Source: LGRD01 sp031415135
GTDB taxonomy: Bacteria > Pseudomonadota > Gammaproteobacteria > Burkholderiales > Burkholderiaceae_C
Reading direction: 5' to 3'
DNA length: 64,000 bases
Assembly: GCA_031415135.1 (NCBI GenBank)
Contig: JANORB010000019.1
Location: forward strand, 14,253 to 78,252
Positions 8,107-16,905 of this stretch are shown one piece after another; positions within the stretch are counted from its first letter, which is position 1; every line of letters begins with the position of its first letter. Both the position numbers and the translations under genes were made by a program. Under the pieces are notes generated by a model that saw only the letters and a program-made list of their open reading frames with translations, made no database searches and was not told where the DNA came from.

Positions 8107-8232
8107 TCAACCTGCGCGGGCTGCAGGCGTTGCGGCTTCGCGGTGGCCAGCAAGATCGACCCACTTGACGCCGGTCAACCCATCCCGGCCGGCGCACCCA
8201 CAGAATGGCGCGCACCACCCGAGGACACGCCC

Positions 8233-8655
8233 ATGAAAATTCTGGTTGCCGTCGACGGAAGCTCGTTCACCAAGCGCATGCTGGCTTACTTGGCAGCGCA
8301 TGACGAATGGCTGGGTTCGCACCACCAGTACACGGTGGTCACTGCGGTGCCGGCGGTGCCCGCGAATGCGGCGAAGATGATCGACAAGGCCCTGGTCAAG
8401 GGCCACTACACGGACGAAGCCGAGAGGGTTTTCAAGCCGATCCGGACCTTCCTGAAGGCGCAAGGCATCGACGCTCGATTCGTCAGCAAGGTCGGCCCCC
8501 CCGCCGAGCAAATCGCCAAGCTCGCGCAAGCCGGCCGCTATGACCTGTTGATGATGGGCTCGCACGGCCACGGGTTGTTGACCGGCCTGGTGCTCGGGTC
8601 GGTGGCCACCAAGGTGCTGGCCGGCTGCACGGTGCCGATGCTGCTGGTGCGCTGA
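8233..8655 (+). CDS. Universal stress protein, UspA family
   Basis: A 140-residue single-domain UspA-like protein starting at ATG 8233 (MKILVAVDGSSFTKRML). It has the ATP-binding UspA signature near the C-terminus, GSHGHGLLTGLVLGSVA, which fits the G-2x-G-9x-G(S/T) pattern, and ends in the usual VPMLLVR strand. Such proteins bind ATP and act in stress survival by poorly defined means. The region 8143-8232, open in the same frame, is the P450's shifted C-terminus and not part of this gene. An 11-bp tandem repeat lies just downstream. Confidence 0.9.
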   Translation: MKILVAVDGSSFTKRMLAYLAAHDEWLGSHHQYTVVTAVPAVPANAAKMIDKALVKGHYTDEAERVFKPIRTFLKAQGIDARFVSKVGPPAEQIAKLAQAGRYDLLMMGSHGHGLLTGLVLGSVATKVLAGCTVPMLLVR

Positions 8656-8694
8656 AAACCGCGCGTCGCGGCGCGCCGATGGTTTGGTTGCCCA

Positions 8695-8760
8695 GTGCGT
8701 CAGCGGTGCGTCAGCGCTGCGTCAACGGTTCGTCAGCGGTGCGTCAGCGGTGCGTCAACG
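8695..8760. repeat. Six tandem copies of an 11-bp repeat
   Basis: The unit GTGCGTCAGCG occurs at 8695, 8706, 8717 (two changes), 8728 (one change), 8739 and 8750 (one change), each directly after the last. The array fills the space between the convergent stress protein and esterase genes. The TGA stop of the minus-strand esterase (8755-8757) lies inside the sixth unit, and each unit supplies a TGA in that orientation. There are no spacers, so this is not a CRISPR array. Confidence 0.9.
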
Positions 8761-9714
8761 GCGTGCCAGTTCGCGCTTCAACTCGGCCGCGCAGACCGCC
8801 ACCGCCACGTTGGCTTCGTCGATCACCCGGCCCATCAGGAAGAAGCCGTGGATCTGGCGCTCGAAGCAGATGTGCGTGGCGCGGTTGCCCGCCTCGGTCA
8901 GGGCCTGGGCGTACTGCAGGCCTTCGTCGCGCAGCGGGTCGTAGCCGGCGGTCAGCACCAGCGCCGGCGGGAGCCGGCTCAGGTCGGGGTGCAGCAAGGG
9001 CGAGGCGCGCCAGTCGAGGTCGTGCGCGGGATCGGTGATGTAGTGGTCGTGGAAGTAGCGGATGGTGTCGCGGGTCAGCAGGTAACCGTCGCCGTTGTGG
9101 GTGTGCGATGGTGCGCCGCGCCGCATGTCGGTGGCCGGGTAGATCAGCAACTGGTAGGCCAGCCGCAGCTGCGTTTCGCTGCGCAACGCGATGGCCACCA
9201 CGGCCGCCAGGTTGCCGCCCGCGCTGTCGCCGCCGACGGCCATGCGGGCCGGGTCCAGGCCGAGTGGCGCGGCGTGTGCGTGGGCCCAGCGGGTGGCGGC
9301 GATGCAGTCGTCCACCGCGGCCGGGAACCGGTGCTCCGGGCCCATGCGGTAGTCGACCGCCAGCACCGCGATGCCGGCGCCGTTGGCCAGTTCGCGGCAC
9401 ACCGTGTCGTGGCTGTCGAGGTCGCCGATGACCCAGCCACCGCCGTGGAAGAACACCAGCACGGGCAGCGCTTGCACGCCGCTCGCGCCCGGGTCGGCCG
9501 CCAGCAGCGGGCGGTACAGCCGCAGTGGAATGTCGCCGTGCGGCCCCATCGCGGTGAGCGGCGTCACATCGGCCACCGGGGGTGGCGCGGGTTGCGTGAC
9601 GCTGCGCCGCTCAAGGTAGGCGCGCCGCGCCTCCCTCGGGCTCAGCGAATGCACCGGCGGCACGCCGCGTTCGTCCATCATCTTGAGCAGGGCCTTGGCC
9701 TGGGGGTGCAGCAT
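8755..9714 (-). CDS. Alpha/beta hydrolase, HSL-type esterase/lipase
   Basis: A 319-residue esterase of the hormone-sensitive-lipase family. ATG 9714 (MLHPQAKALLKMMDERG) fits the family's usual N-terminal cap. The oxyanion motif HGGGW is at 90-94, the nucleophile Ser164 is in GDSAGG, and the acid and base are the DPLRDE aspartate and the IHGF histidine. Members cleave short-chain acyl esters in the cytoplasm; the natural substrate is not deducible. It begins 29 bases after the amiC stop on the same strand and could be the last gene of a tsaE-amiC unit. Its stop codon lies in the 11-bp tandem repeat. Confidence 0.9.
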   Translation of the reverse strand: MLHPQAKALLKMMDERGVPPVHSLSPREARRAYLERRSVTQPAPPPVADVTPLTAMGPHGDIPLRLYRPLLAADPGASGVQALPVLVFFHGGGWVIGDLDSHDTVCRELANGAGIAVLAVDYRMGPEHRFPAAVDDCIAATRWAHAHAAPLGLDPARMAVGGDSAGGNLAAVVAIALRSETQLRLAYQLLIYPATDMRRGAPSHTHNGDGYLLTRDTIRYFHDHYITDPAHDLDWRASPLLHPDLSRLPPALVLTAGYDPLRDEGLQYAQALTEAGNRATHICFERQIHGFFLMGRVIDEANVAVAVCAAELKRELARR

Positions 9715-9743
9715 GGGAGTCCTTTGGAGCGTGACAACGCAGC

Positions 9744-11132
9744 CTACAGCACCCTGTGGCGCGCCAGCGGCGGGTTCTTCGCGAAGTAGCGTTTGATGCC
9801 GGTGGCCAGCGCGTCGACCAGTTGGCGCTGGTACTTCGGGTCGCGCAGCTTGGCTTCTTCTTCCGGGTTGGAGATGAACGCGGTTTCGACCAGGATGGAC
9901 GGGATGTCGGGCGCCTTCAACACCGCGAAGCCGGCCTGTTCGACCCGCGACTTGTGCAGGTGGCCGACCTTGCCGATGTGGCCCAGCACCTCGTTGCCGG
10001 CTTTCATGCTGTCGTTGATCTGCGCGGTGGTGCTCATGTCGAGCAGGGTGCGCAGGATGGTCGGGTCGCGCGCCTTGATGTTGACGCCGCCCACCAGGTC
10101 GGCGGCATTTTCCTTGTCGGCCATCCAGCGCGCGGCCGAGCTGCTGGCGCCGTTCTGGCTGAGCGCGAACACCGAGGCGCCGCGCGCCTTGGGCGTCAGG
10201 AACGCATCGGCGTGGATCGAGACGAACAGGTCGGCTTGCACACGCCGGGCCTTGCGAACCCGGTCTTGCAGCGGGACAAAGTAGTCGGCATCGCGCGTCA
10301 GCATCGCCCGCATGCCGGGGATCGCGTTGATGCGTTCGCGCAGTTGCAGCGCGATGGCCAGCACCACGTCTTTTTCGCGCAGGCCGCTGGGGCCGCTGGC
10401 GCCGGGGTCTTCGCCGCCGTGGCCGGGGTCCAGGGCCACCACCACCAGCCGGTCGAGCCGGGCCTGGGCCGCTGCCAGCGGCGGCGGAGCGGGCGCTGGG
10501 GTCTGCTGTGGCGGGGCCGAGGCCGCGGGGGAGGGCGCTGGCGCCGCCGCATACGGCGACGTGGGCGCACCGCTGGACGCCGCCGGCGCGGTGGCGAGCG
10601 GCTTGTCCATCTTGCCCATGAACTCGCCCAGCGCGTCCTGCACCGCCCTGGCCGCGCTTTTTTCGGCGCTTTCCTTTTCGCGGATCAGCGCCAGCAGCGG
10701 GTCGCGCTGCTGAGTGGGGTACAGGTCGAACACCAGGCGGTGCTGGTACGCCGCCACCGGGGCGAGCGTGAACAGCTGCGGCGCGGTGGGCTGCTTCAGG
10801 TCGATGACCAGGCGCACCACGCGGGGCAGGTTCTGCCCGACGCGCAGGCGGGCGATGAAGGGGTCGTCGGGCAGCACCTTGCCGACCAGCTCGCGCAGCT
10901 CGGGGCTCAGCTCCAGCCCGTCGATGTCGATCACCAGGCGGCCCGGCTCCGCGACCAGAAAATGCCGCTCGACCAGCGCCGAGTCGGATTCGATCGTCAC
11001 CCGCGTGTAGTCTGCCGCCGGCCACACCCGCACCGCGACGATGGTGGCGCCAAAGGCCAGCTCGCGCGCGCCCAGCGTCAGCACCACGATGCCCATGCCG
11101 CGCAGGGCCCGGCGGCGGTCGACGCGCATCAT
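9744..11132 (-). CDS. amiC: N-acetylmuramoyl-L-alanine amidase, AMIN plus Amidase_3
   Basis: A 462-residue periplasmic cell-wall amidase that cleaves the amide between muramic acid and the stem peptide during daughter-cell separation. The N-terminus has an RRRALRG twin-arginine-like signal and hydrophobic stretch, consistent with Tat export. The AMIN septal-targeting domain covers about 30-140, a Pro/Ala-rich linker about 185-220, and the zinc amidase domain the rest. Metal and catalytic residues are in DPGHGGEDPG, REKDVVL, FVSIHADAF and LVETAFISN. The ATG at 11132-11130 overlaps the tsaE stop as ATGA, indicating translational coupling, as in many betaproteobacteria. Confidence 0.93.
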   Translation of the reverse strand: MMRVDRRRALRGMGIVVLTLGARELAFGATIVAVRVWPAADYTRVTIESDSALVERHFLVAEPGRLVIDIDGLELSPELRELVGKVLPDDPFIARLRVGQNLPRVVRLVIDLKQPTAPQLFTLAPVAAYQHRLVFDLYPTQQRDPLLALIREKESAEKSAARAVQDALGEFMGKMDKPLATAPAASSGAPTSPYAAAPAPSPAASAPPQQTPAPAPPPLAAAQARLDRLVVVALDPGHGGEDPGASGPSGLREKDVVLAIALQLRERINAIPGMRAMLTRDADYFVPLQDRVRKARRVQADLFVSIHADAFLTPKARGASVFALSQNGASSSAARWMADKENAADLVGGVNIKARDPTILRTLLDMSTTAQINDSMKAGNEVLGHIGKVGHLHKSRVEQAGFAVLKAPDIPSILVETAFISNPEEEAKLRDPKYQRQLVDALATGIKRYFAKNPPLARHRVL

Positions 11133-11593
11133 GGCAACAACCCCCGCCCGCGCTCGGTGTGCGCGCTGAATCGAACCTGGCGTTGTTCGTCGGCGGCGGT
11201 GTCGATGGTGATCACCAGGTCGGCTGTGGGCAACAGGCCCGCCGCCTTGTCGGGCCATTCGGCCAGCTTCAGGCCGGCATCGGCAAACACATCGCGAAAG
11301 CCGGCGTCTTCCCATTCCTGGGGGTCGTTGAAGCGGTAGAAGTCGAAGTGCCGGATGGTCATGGCCGGCAAGTCGTACGGCTCCATCACGGCGTAGGTCG
11401 GGCTCTTGATCGTGCCGGTGACACCGAGCGCCCGCAACAGGTAGCGCGCGAAGGTGGTCTTGCCGGCGCCCAGCGGGCCTTGCAGTTCGATGAATGCGTT
11501 GTCGATGCCGGGTTGCTGCGCCAGTGCCGCCGCGCAGGCGGCGCAGGCGGACTCGTCGGGCCACAGAAGGGAGCGGGTTTCTAGAATGGACAA
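11129..11593 (-). CDS. tsaE: tRNA threonylcarbamoyladenosine biosynthesis protein TsaE
   Basis: A P-loop ATPase that works with TsaB, TsaC and TsaD in making t6A37 of tRNAs that read ANN codons. A 154-residue frame begins at TTG 11593 (LSILETRSLLWPDE), the best start because no ATG precedes the conserved core. The Walker A segment GPLGAGKTTFARYLLRALG and the TsaE-typical KSPTYAVMEPY and HFDFYRF are present. Its start codon directly abuts the ATG of queG on the other strand, so the two genes share no intergenic DNA. The stop overlaps amiC by ATGA. Partner tsaD is at 39691. Confidence 0.88.
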   Translation of the reverse strand: MSILETRSLLWPDESACAACAAALAQQPGIDNAFIELQGPLGAGKTTFARYLLRALGVTGTIKSPTYAVMEPYDLPAMTIRHFDFYRFNDPQEWEDAGFRDVFADAGLKLAEWPDKAAGLLPTADLVITIDTAADEQRQVRFSAHTERGRGLLP

Positions 11594-12673
11594 ATGACCG
11601 ATGCTCGAATGGTTGATGGGCAAGCGCTGCTGACACAGCTGCGCGGCTGGGCCACGCAACTGGGATTTTCCCAGATCGGTGTGGCCGATGTGGACTTGTC
11701 GTCCGCGGAAGCCGGCCTGCTGGCGTGGCTGCACAACGGATTTCACGGCGACATGGCCTACATGGCGGCGCACGGGCTCAAGCGCGCGCGGCCGGCCGCA
11801 CTGGTGCCGGGCAGCGTGCGCGTGATCACCGCGCGCATGGACTACCTGCCGCGCGCCACGCCGCAGGACTGGCAGGCCGTGGAATGGCGTGGCCTGCAAG
11901 ACCCTGGGCACGCCAGCGTGTCGACGTATGCGCGTGGCCGCGACTATCACAAGGTGATGCGTTCGCGGCTGCAGGCCCTGGCCGATCGGCTCGCCGATGC
12001 GGTGGGCCCGTTCGGCCACCGTGTGTTCACCGATTCGGCGCCGGTGCTGGAGGTGGAACTGGCCTCGCGCAGCGGCATCGGCTGGCGCGGCAAGCACACG
12101 CTGGCCCTGAGCCGCGAGGCCGGCTCGATGTTCTTCCTGGGTGAAATCTGCATCGACCTGGCGCTGCCGGTCACACCCGCCGTGGCGCCGCATTGCGGCA
12201 GTTGCAGCGCCTGCATCGACGTGTGCCCGACCCGGGCCATCGTGGCGCCGTACCGGCTCGACGCGCGGCGCTGCATCTCCTACCTGACGATCGAACACGA
12301 CGGGCCCATCCCGCTGGAGTTGCGCGCGTTGATCGGCAACCGAATCTACGGTTGCGACGACTGCCAGCTAGTCTGCCCCTGGAACAAGTACGCCCAGCGC
12401 AGCGGCCTGCCGGATTTCGACGCCCGCGCACCGGTGAGCAAGGCCACCCTGTTGCAGCTGTGGTCGTGGGACGAAGCCGAGTTCCTGCGCTGCACCGAGG
12501 GCAGCGCGATCCGCCGCATCGGCTTCCAGCGCTGGCAGCGCAACCTGGCCGTGGCGCTGGGCAACGCCTTGCGCGCCGGCGCGGATGAGGGCGTGAGGCA
12601 CGCTTTGCGTGAACGCTGTGACGACGCCAGTGCGTTGGTGCGGGAACACATCGCCTGGGCGCTGGCGGCCTAG
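11594..12673 (+). CDS. queG: Epoxyqueuosine reductase
   Basis: A 359-residue cobalamin and iron-sulfur enzyme that reduces epoxyqueuosine to queuosine in tRNA, the last step of Q synthesis. Two 4Fe-4S cluster motifs are visible: CGSCSACIDVCPTRAI, then CDDCQLVCPWNKYAQR. The N-terminal DUF1730-like domain and C-terminal HEAT-like tail are as expected. ATG 11594 gives MTDARMVDGQALLTQL; ATG 11609 is an in-frame alternative and neither has a good ribosome site. The gene is divergent from tsaE with the start codons abutting, so its promoter must lie inside tsaE. Confidence 0.93.
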   Translation: MTDARMVDGQALLTQLRGWATQLGFSQIGVADVDLSSAEAGLLAWLHNGFHGDMAYMAAHGLKRARPAALVPGSVRVITARMDYLPRATPQDWQAVEWRGLQDPGHASVSTYARGRDYHKVMRSRLQALADRLADAVGPFGHRVFTDSAPVLEVELASRSGIGWRGKHTLALSREAGSMFFLGEICIDLALPVTPAVAPHCGSCSACIDVCPTRAIVAPYRLDARRCISYLTIEHDGPIPLELRALIGNRIYGCDDCQLVCPWNKYAQRSGLPDFDARAPVSKATLLQLWSWDEAEFLRCTEGSAIRRIGFQRWQRNLAVALGNALRAGADEGVRHALRERCDDASALVREHIAWALAA

Positions 12674-12791
12674 CGCCAACGCGGCTGTTGTGCCCGCGAC
12701 ACGCCGGCCCGGGCAGCCTGCGTTCGGCGCTTGACGGTGGCATGGCGATTGCGAAAGATGCGTCCGCCCCTCCACCTTTCGGAGCACTTTC

Positions 12792-15104
12792 ATGCCCAAG
12801 CCTGCCTCCAGATCCACCGTTGCGACCGCAGCCTTCGCGCTCCGGCCTTTGCCCTGCTTGCTGGCCCTTGCGTTCGGTGCGGGCGTGCAGCCGGCCTTTG
12901 CGCAAGACGCCAAGCCGGCCGAGCCCGGCGCGGTCGGGGTTTTGCAGCCGGTGTCGGTGACCGCCGAGCGGCGCAGCGAAAACATCAAGGACGTGCCCAG
13001 TTCCATCTCCACATTGAGCGGCGACACGCTGGACGTGCTCAATTCCGGTGGGCAGGACATCCGCCAGCTGGCCGGCCGTGTGCCCAGCCTGAACATCGAA
13101 TCGTCGTTCGGGCGGGCGTTCCCGCGCTTCTACATTCGCGGCTTCGGCAACACCGATTTCGACCTGAACGCATCGCAGCCGGTGTCGCTGATCTTCGACG
13201 AGGTGGTGCAGGAGAACCCGATCCTGAAAGGCTTTCCGGTGTTCGACCTGGAACGCATCGAGGTGCTGCGCGGTCCGCAGGGCACGCTGTTCGGCCGCAA
13301 CACGCCGGCCGGCGCCGTCAAGTTCGAGTCCGCCAAACCGACGCGCAATCTCGAAGGGTATGGCAGCTTGTCGTTCGGCCGCTTCGGCAGCCTGAATGCC
13401 GAGAGCGCAATCAACATTCCGTTGAACGACAACTGGGCGGCGCGCGCATCGGCGCAGGGGCAGCACCGCGACGACTGGGTCAGCAACACCGTGCCCACCG
13501 GCCAGACCCAGAAGTTTGAAGCATATGACGACGTGGCCGCCCGGCTGCAGCTGCTCTACAAGCCAAGCGCCACGTTCAGCGCGCTGGCGAATTTTCATGC
13601 GCGCGATCTGAACGGCTCGGCGCGCCTGTTTCGCGCCAACATCATCAAGCCCGGCACCAACGACCTGGTGGACGGCTTCGATGCCTCGAAAATTTCCACC
13701 GACGGCAAGAACGAGCAAAGCCTGAAGCAGGCCGGCGGCAACCTGCGGGTGCGCTGGAACCTGGGCGACGTGGGCTTGAGCTCGATCACCGGCATCGAGG
13801 CGGTGCGGGCCTACAGCCGCGGTGACATCGACGGCGGCTTTGGCGCGGTGTTCCTGCCACCCGGCCAGTCCGGCCCCGGCGTGATTCCGTTCGACGCCGA
13901 ATCGGCCGACGGCATGCCCGACCACCGGCAATTCACGCAGGAGTTCAGGCTCGAATCCACCGGCAAGGGGCCGTTCAAGTGGCAGGCTGGCCTGTACTAC
14001 TTCGACGAGTCGCTCAACATCGACAGCTTCAACTACTCGTCGCTGGGCGGCGGCGTGCAAAACGGCTACGCCACACAAAGCCAGGACAACAAGGCGTATG
14101 CGCTGTTCGGCTCGGCGAACTACGACGTGAGCGACGCGCTCAAGCTGCGCGGCGGCCTGCGCTACACGAAGGACAAGAAGGACTTCGTGGCCGACCGCCT
14201 GGTGGCGCCGCCCTTCAGCCCCACCTTCATCGGCCGCCTGAGCACCGCGACCAGCGCCTCCAATGTCAGCTGGGACGTGAGCGGCACCTACGCCGTCGAC
14301 AAGAACACCAACGCCTATGCGCGCGTGGCCACCGGCTTTCGCGCGCCGTCGATCCAGGGCCGGCTGCTGATCGGCGATTCGCTCTCGGTGGCTGATTCGG
14401 AGAAAGTCACCTCGGCCGAGGCCGGCATCAAGGCCGATCTTCTGAACGGCCGCGCCCGGCTGTCGTTCGGCCTGTTCCAGTTCACCATCAAGGACCAGCA
14501 GCTCACCGCGGTGGGCGGCGGCGCCAACTTCAACCGCCTGGTGAATGCCGACAAGACCCTGGGTCGCGGCGCGGAAATCGACCTGCAGGCGTTTGTCACC
14601 GACAACCTGCTGGTCAGCCTGGGCGGCAGCTACAACAAGACCCAGATCAAGGACCCCAAGCTGCGTGTCGACGGCTGCGCCAGTGGCTGCACCTTGCTCG
14701 ACCCGGTGACGGCACCGGCCGACCCGGCCAACGGCAAATTCGCGCCGACGGTTTCGATCAACGGCAATTCATTGCCCCAGGCGCCCAAGGTGGTTTTCAA
14801 CTTCACCGCGCGTTACGGCATTCCCGCCGCCAGCGGCGGTGAGTGGTTTGTCTTCACCGACTGGGCCTACCGCGGCAAGATCAACTTCTTCCTGTACGAA
14901 GCGAAGGAATACACCGGCAAGGCCTTGCTCGAAGGCGGCCTGCGGCTGGGCTACAACTGGAACAACGGCAAGTACGAGGCGGCGATCTTCGGGCGCAATA
15001 TCACCAACCAGGTTCGTGTGGTCGGCGGCATCGACTTCAACAACCTGACCGGCTTCATCAACGAACCGCGAACCATCGGCGCGCAGTTCAGGGCGGCGTT
15101 CTGA
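12792..15104 (+). CDS. TonB-dependent outer-membrane receptor
   Basis: A 770-residue receptor. A signal peptide ends near AFAQ (residues 35-38). The plug domain follows with VSVTAERRSENIKDVPSS as a TonB-box-like start, then ISTLSGDTLD and VFDLERIEVLRGPQGTLFGRNTPAGAV. The rest is a 22-strand barrel ending in the required C-terminal phenylalanine (FRAAF). The sequence resembles the loosely defined 'iron complex' class, but no siderophore, heme or cobalamin genes lie nearby, and tonB-exbBD are not in the window, so the substrate is open. GGAG about 8 bases before ATG 12792 serves as ribosome site. Confidence 0.9.
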   Translation: MPKPASRSTVATAAFALRPLPCLLALAFGAGVQPAFAQDAKPAEPGAVGVLQPVSVTAERRSENIKDVPSSISTLSGDTLDVLNSGGQDIRQLAGRVPSLNIESSFGRAFPRFYIRGFGNTDFDLNASQPVSLIFDEVVQENPILKGFPVFDLERIEVLRGPQGTLFGRNTPAGAVKFESAKPTRNLEGYGSLSFGRFGSLNAESAINIPLNDNWAARASAQGQHRDDWVSNTVPTGQTQKFEAYDDVAARLQLLYKPSATFSALANFHARDLNGSARLFRANIIKPGTNDLVDGFDASKISTDGKNEQSLKQAGGNLRVRWNLGDVGLSSITGIEAVRAYSRGDIDGGFGAVFLPPGQSGPGVIPFDAESADGMPDHRQFTQEFRLESTGKGPFKWQAGLYYFDESLNIDSFNYSSLGGGVQNGYATQSQDNKAYALFGSANYDVSDALKLRGGLRYTKDKKDFVADRLVAPPFSPTFIGRLSTATSASNVSWDVSGTYAVDKNTNAYARVATGFRAPSIQGRLLIGDSLSVADSEKVTSAEAGIKADLLNGRARLSFGLFQFTIKDQQLTAVGGGANFNRLVNADKTLGRGAEIDLQAFVTDNLLVSLGGSYNKTQIKDPKLRVDGCASGCTLLDPVTAPADPANGKFAPTVSINGNSLPQAPKVVFNFTARYGIPAASGGEWFVFTDWAYRGKINFFLYEAKEYTGKALLEGGLRLGYNWNNGKYEAAIFGRNITNQVRVVGGIDFNNLTGFINEPRTIGAQFRAAF

Positions 15105-15206
15105 GGCGGGCGCCGCCGCGTTGGGAAGCGCGGCGAACGTGAGCACGGGTCGGCGGGATGGGCCTGGCCGGCGTTGTGTCACCATGTCAACGTGCGCTCT
15201 CCCACC

Positions 15207-15803
15207 ATGACCCAGCGATTGTTCGGCGCCCTTCGCGGCGCCTTCGCCGCTGGGCTGCTGCTGGCTGCGGTCAGCGCGTCGGCCGCGCGCATCGCGGACC
15301 AGAACTTCGACGACCGGCTGCGCTTGGCCGAGACCGATCTGGTTCTCAATGGCGTGGGCCTGCGCTCGGTCGCCTGGCTGAAGGGGTTTGCCGCCGGCCT
15401 GTACCTGCCCGAAAAGGCCGCCACGCCGGCGAAGGTGCTGGCGCAGCCGGGCCCCAAACGCCTGCAGATGAAAATGATCCTCGACGTGGAAACCAAGGAG
15501 TTCATCAAGGCCTTCGCGGTCAGCCTGCAGCGCAACAACACCGAGGCCGAGCGGGCCGGCATGAAGGACCGGGTCGAGCAGTTCAACCGCAACCTCGAAG
15601 CGATCGGCAAGGTGCGCAAGGGCGATGTGGTCAACCTCGATTTCATTCCCGGCCAAGGCCTTGTCATCGTGCTCAACGGCACACCCCGCGGCCCGTTGGT
15701 GGCCGGGGAGGACTTGTACGCCGGCCTGTTGAAGATCTTCATCGGCGAGCAGCCGGTCGACAAGAAGCTCAAGGCCGGGCTGCTGGGTCTGGCCGCGGGT
15801 TGA
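15207..15803 (+). CDS. Chalcone-isomerase-like domain protein, exported
   Basis: A 198-residue protein starting at ATG 15207 (MTQRLFGALRGAFAAGLLLA) with a cleavable signal peptide ending near SASAA (about residue 28). The remainder has the bacterial chalcone-isomerase-like domain, recognisable by LRSVAWLKGFAAGLYLP and the later LVIVLNGTPRGPL segment. Despite the fold name, bacterial members are periplasmic proteins of unproven enzymatic role. The frame extends to 15174 without useful sequence. It follows the TonB receptor by 102 bases on the same strand; cotranscription is possible but not shown. Confidence 0.85.
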   Translation: MTQRLFGALRGAFAAGLLLAAVSASAARIADQNFDDRLRLAETDLVLNGVGLRSVAWLKGFAAGLYLPEKAATPAKVLAQPGPKRLQMKMILDVETKEFIKAFAVSLQRNNTEAERAGMKDRVEQFNRNLEAIGKVRKGDVVNLDFIPGQGLVIVLNGTPRGPLVAGEDLYAGLLKIFIGEQPVDKKLKAGLLGLAAG

Positions 15804-15870
15804 GTCCGCACTGCGCTGCCGCCGTCCAGTTTCGCAATCCAGTATCACCACCTCGAAGGAGACCCACCCC

Positions 15871-16842
15871 ATGCATCGCAGAACCCTGATCACCGTCGCC
15901 ACGCTGCTCTCGCTGTGCGCCACCGCAGGCGCTTGGGCGCAGGCCTACCCGAACAAGCCGGTGCGGCTGGTGGTGCCGTTCGCGCCGGGTGGCACGACCG
16001 ACATCGTGGCCCGCATCGTCGCCGAAAAAATGGGAAGCGCGCTGGGCCAGCAGGTGATCGTCGAGAACAAGGCCGGCGGCGGCGGCTCGGTCGGCGCGAT
16101 GGAGGTGATCAAGGCCCCGGCGGACGGCTACGTGCTGGGCATGGCCACGGTGTCGACCACCGCGGCCAACCCGGCCATCAATCCCAAGCTCGCCTACAAC
16201 CCGCTGACCGACTTCACGCCGATCATCAACATCGCGGCCACGCCGAACGTGATCGCGGTGCACCCGTCGTTCCCGGCGCGGGACTACAAGGGTTTCATCG
16301 CCGAAATCAAGAAGAGCCCCGGCAAATACTCCTACGCCAGTTCGGGCACGGGCGGCATCGGCCATTTGCAGACCGAATTGTTCAAGAGCCTGTCGGGCAC
16401 GTTCATCACCCACATCCCGTACCGCGGCGCCGGCCCGGCGCTCAACGACACGGTGGCGGGCCAGGTGCCGATCATCTTCGACAACATTCCGTCGGCGCTG
16501 CCCTTCATCAAGGACGGCCGCTTGATTGCGATCGTGGTGGCCGCCCCGGAACGGCTCGCCGCGCTGCCCAACGTTCCGACCTTCAAGGAAGTCGGGCTCG
16601 AGCCGGTGAACCGCATGGCCTACTACGGCGTGCTGGGCCCCAAGGGCATGCCCAGGGACGTGGTCGACAAGATCAGCGCGGCGGTGAAAAAGGCGCTCGA
16701 AGACGCGGGCGCGCGCAAGCGCATCGAAGAGACCGGTTCGCTGATCGTCGCCAACACGCCAGAGCAGTTCGGTGCGCAGATCGCAGCCGAGCTCGCGGTC
16801 TACAAAAAGGTGGTCGAGCAGCAACAGCTGAAGATCGACTGA
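15871..16842 (+). CDS. Tripartite tricarboxylate transporter (Bug/TctC) substrate-binding protein
   Basis: A 323-residue periplasmic binding protein with a signal peptide ending at AWAQ (about residue 25), followed by the Bug-family opening AYPNKPVRLVVPFAPGGTTD. Further family markers are VENKAGGGGSVG, YASSGTGGIGHL and HIPYRGAGPALNDTVAGQV. Bug proteins bind small carboxylates, amides or vitamins and are expanded to hundreds of copies in Burkholderiales, mostly as orphans. No tctA/tctB genes are adjacent, so this is an orphan with unknown ligand. The ribosome site GAAGGAG precedes ATG 15871, and a strong intrinsic terminator follows. Confidence 0.92.
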   Translation: MHRRTLITVATLLSLCATAGAWAQAYPNKPVRLVVPFAPGGTTDIVARIVAEKMGSALGQQVIVENKAGGGGSVGAMEVIKAPADGYVLGMATVSTTAANPAINPKLAYNPLTDFTPIINIAATPNVIAVHPSFPARDYKGFIAEIKKSPGKYSYASSGTGGIGHLQTELFKSLSGTFITHIPYRGAGPALNDTVAGQVPIIFDNIPSALPFIKDGRLIAIVVAAPERLAALPNVPTFKEVGLEPVNRMAYYGVLGPKGMPRDVVDKISAAVKKALEDAGARKRIEETGSLIVANTPEQFGAQIAAELAVYKKVVEQQQLKID

Positions 16843-16865
16843 CTCGTTCGACCGGCAGCGCCAAC

Positions 16866-16894
16866 GGGGAGCCCCAGCCTGGCTCCCCTTTTTT
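16866..16894 (+). terminator. Rho-independent terminator after the TctC gene
   Basis: GGGGAGCC (16866-16873) and GGCTCCCC (16881-16888) form a perfect 8-bp stem with a 7-base loop, followed by six T. It lies 24 bases after the TctC stop and 12 bases before xerD, separating the two transcripts. Confidence 0.93.
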
Positions 16895-16905
16895 CTTGAG
16901 GCTCC

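Noticed and set aside
8695..8760. CRISPR-like array
   Set aside because: The 11-bp units are directly adjacent with no spacers and no cas genes are present.
8755..11025. A 756-residue minus-strand fusion of an N-terminal region with the esterase
   Set aside because: The N-terminal part is a shifted frame of amiC; the esterase has its own start at 9714 after the amiC stop.
12731..12759. Promoter TTGACG-N17-AAAGAT before the TonB receptor
   Set aside because: The -10 matches only three of six positions, so it is too weak to call.
15105..15140. Hairpin CGCCGCG/CGCGGCG after the TonB receptor gene
   Set aside because: No T-run follows, and such stems are common by chance in this base composition.
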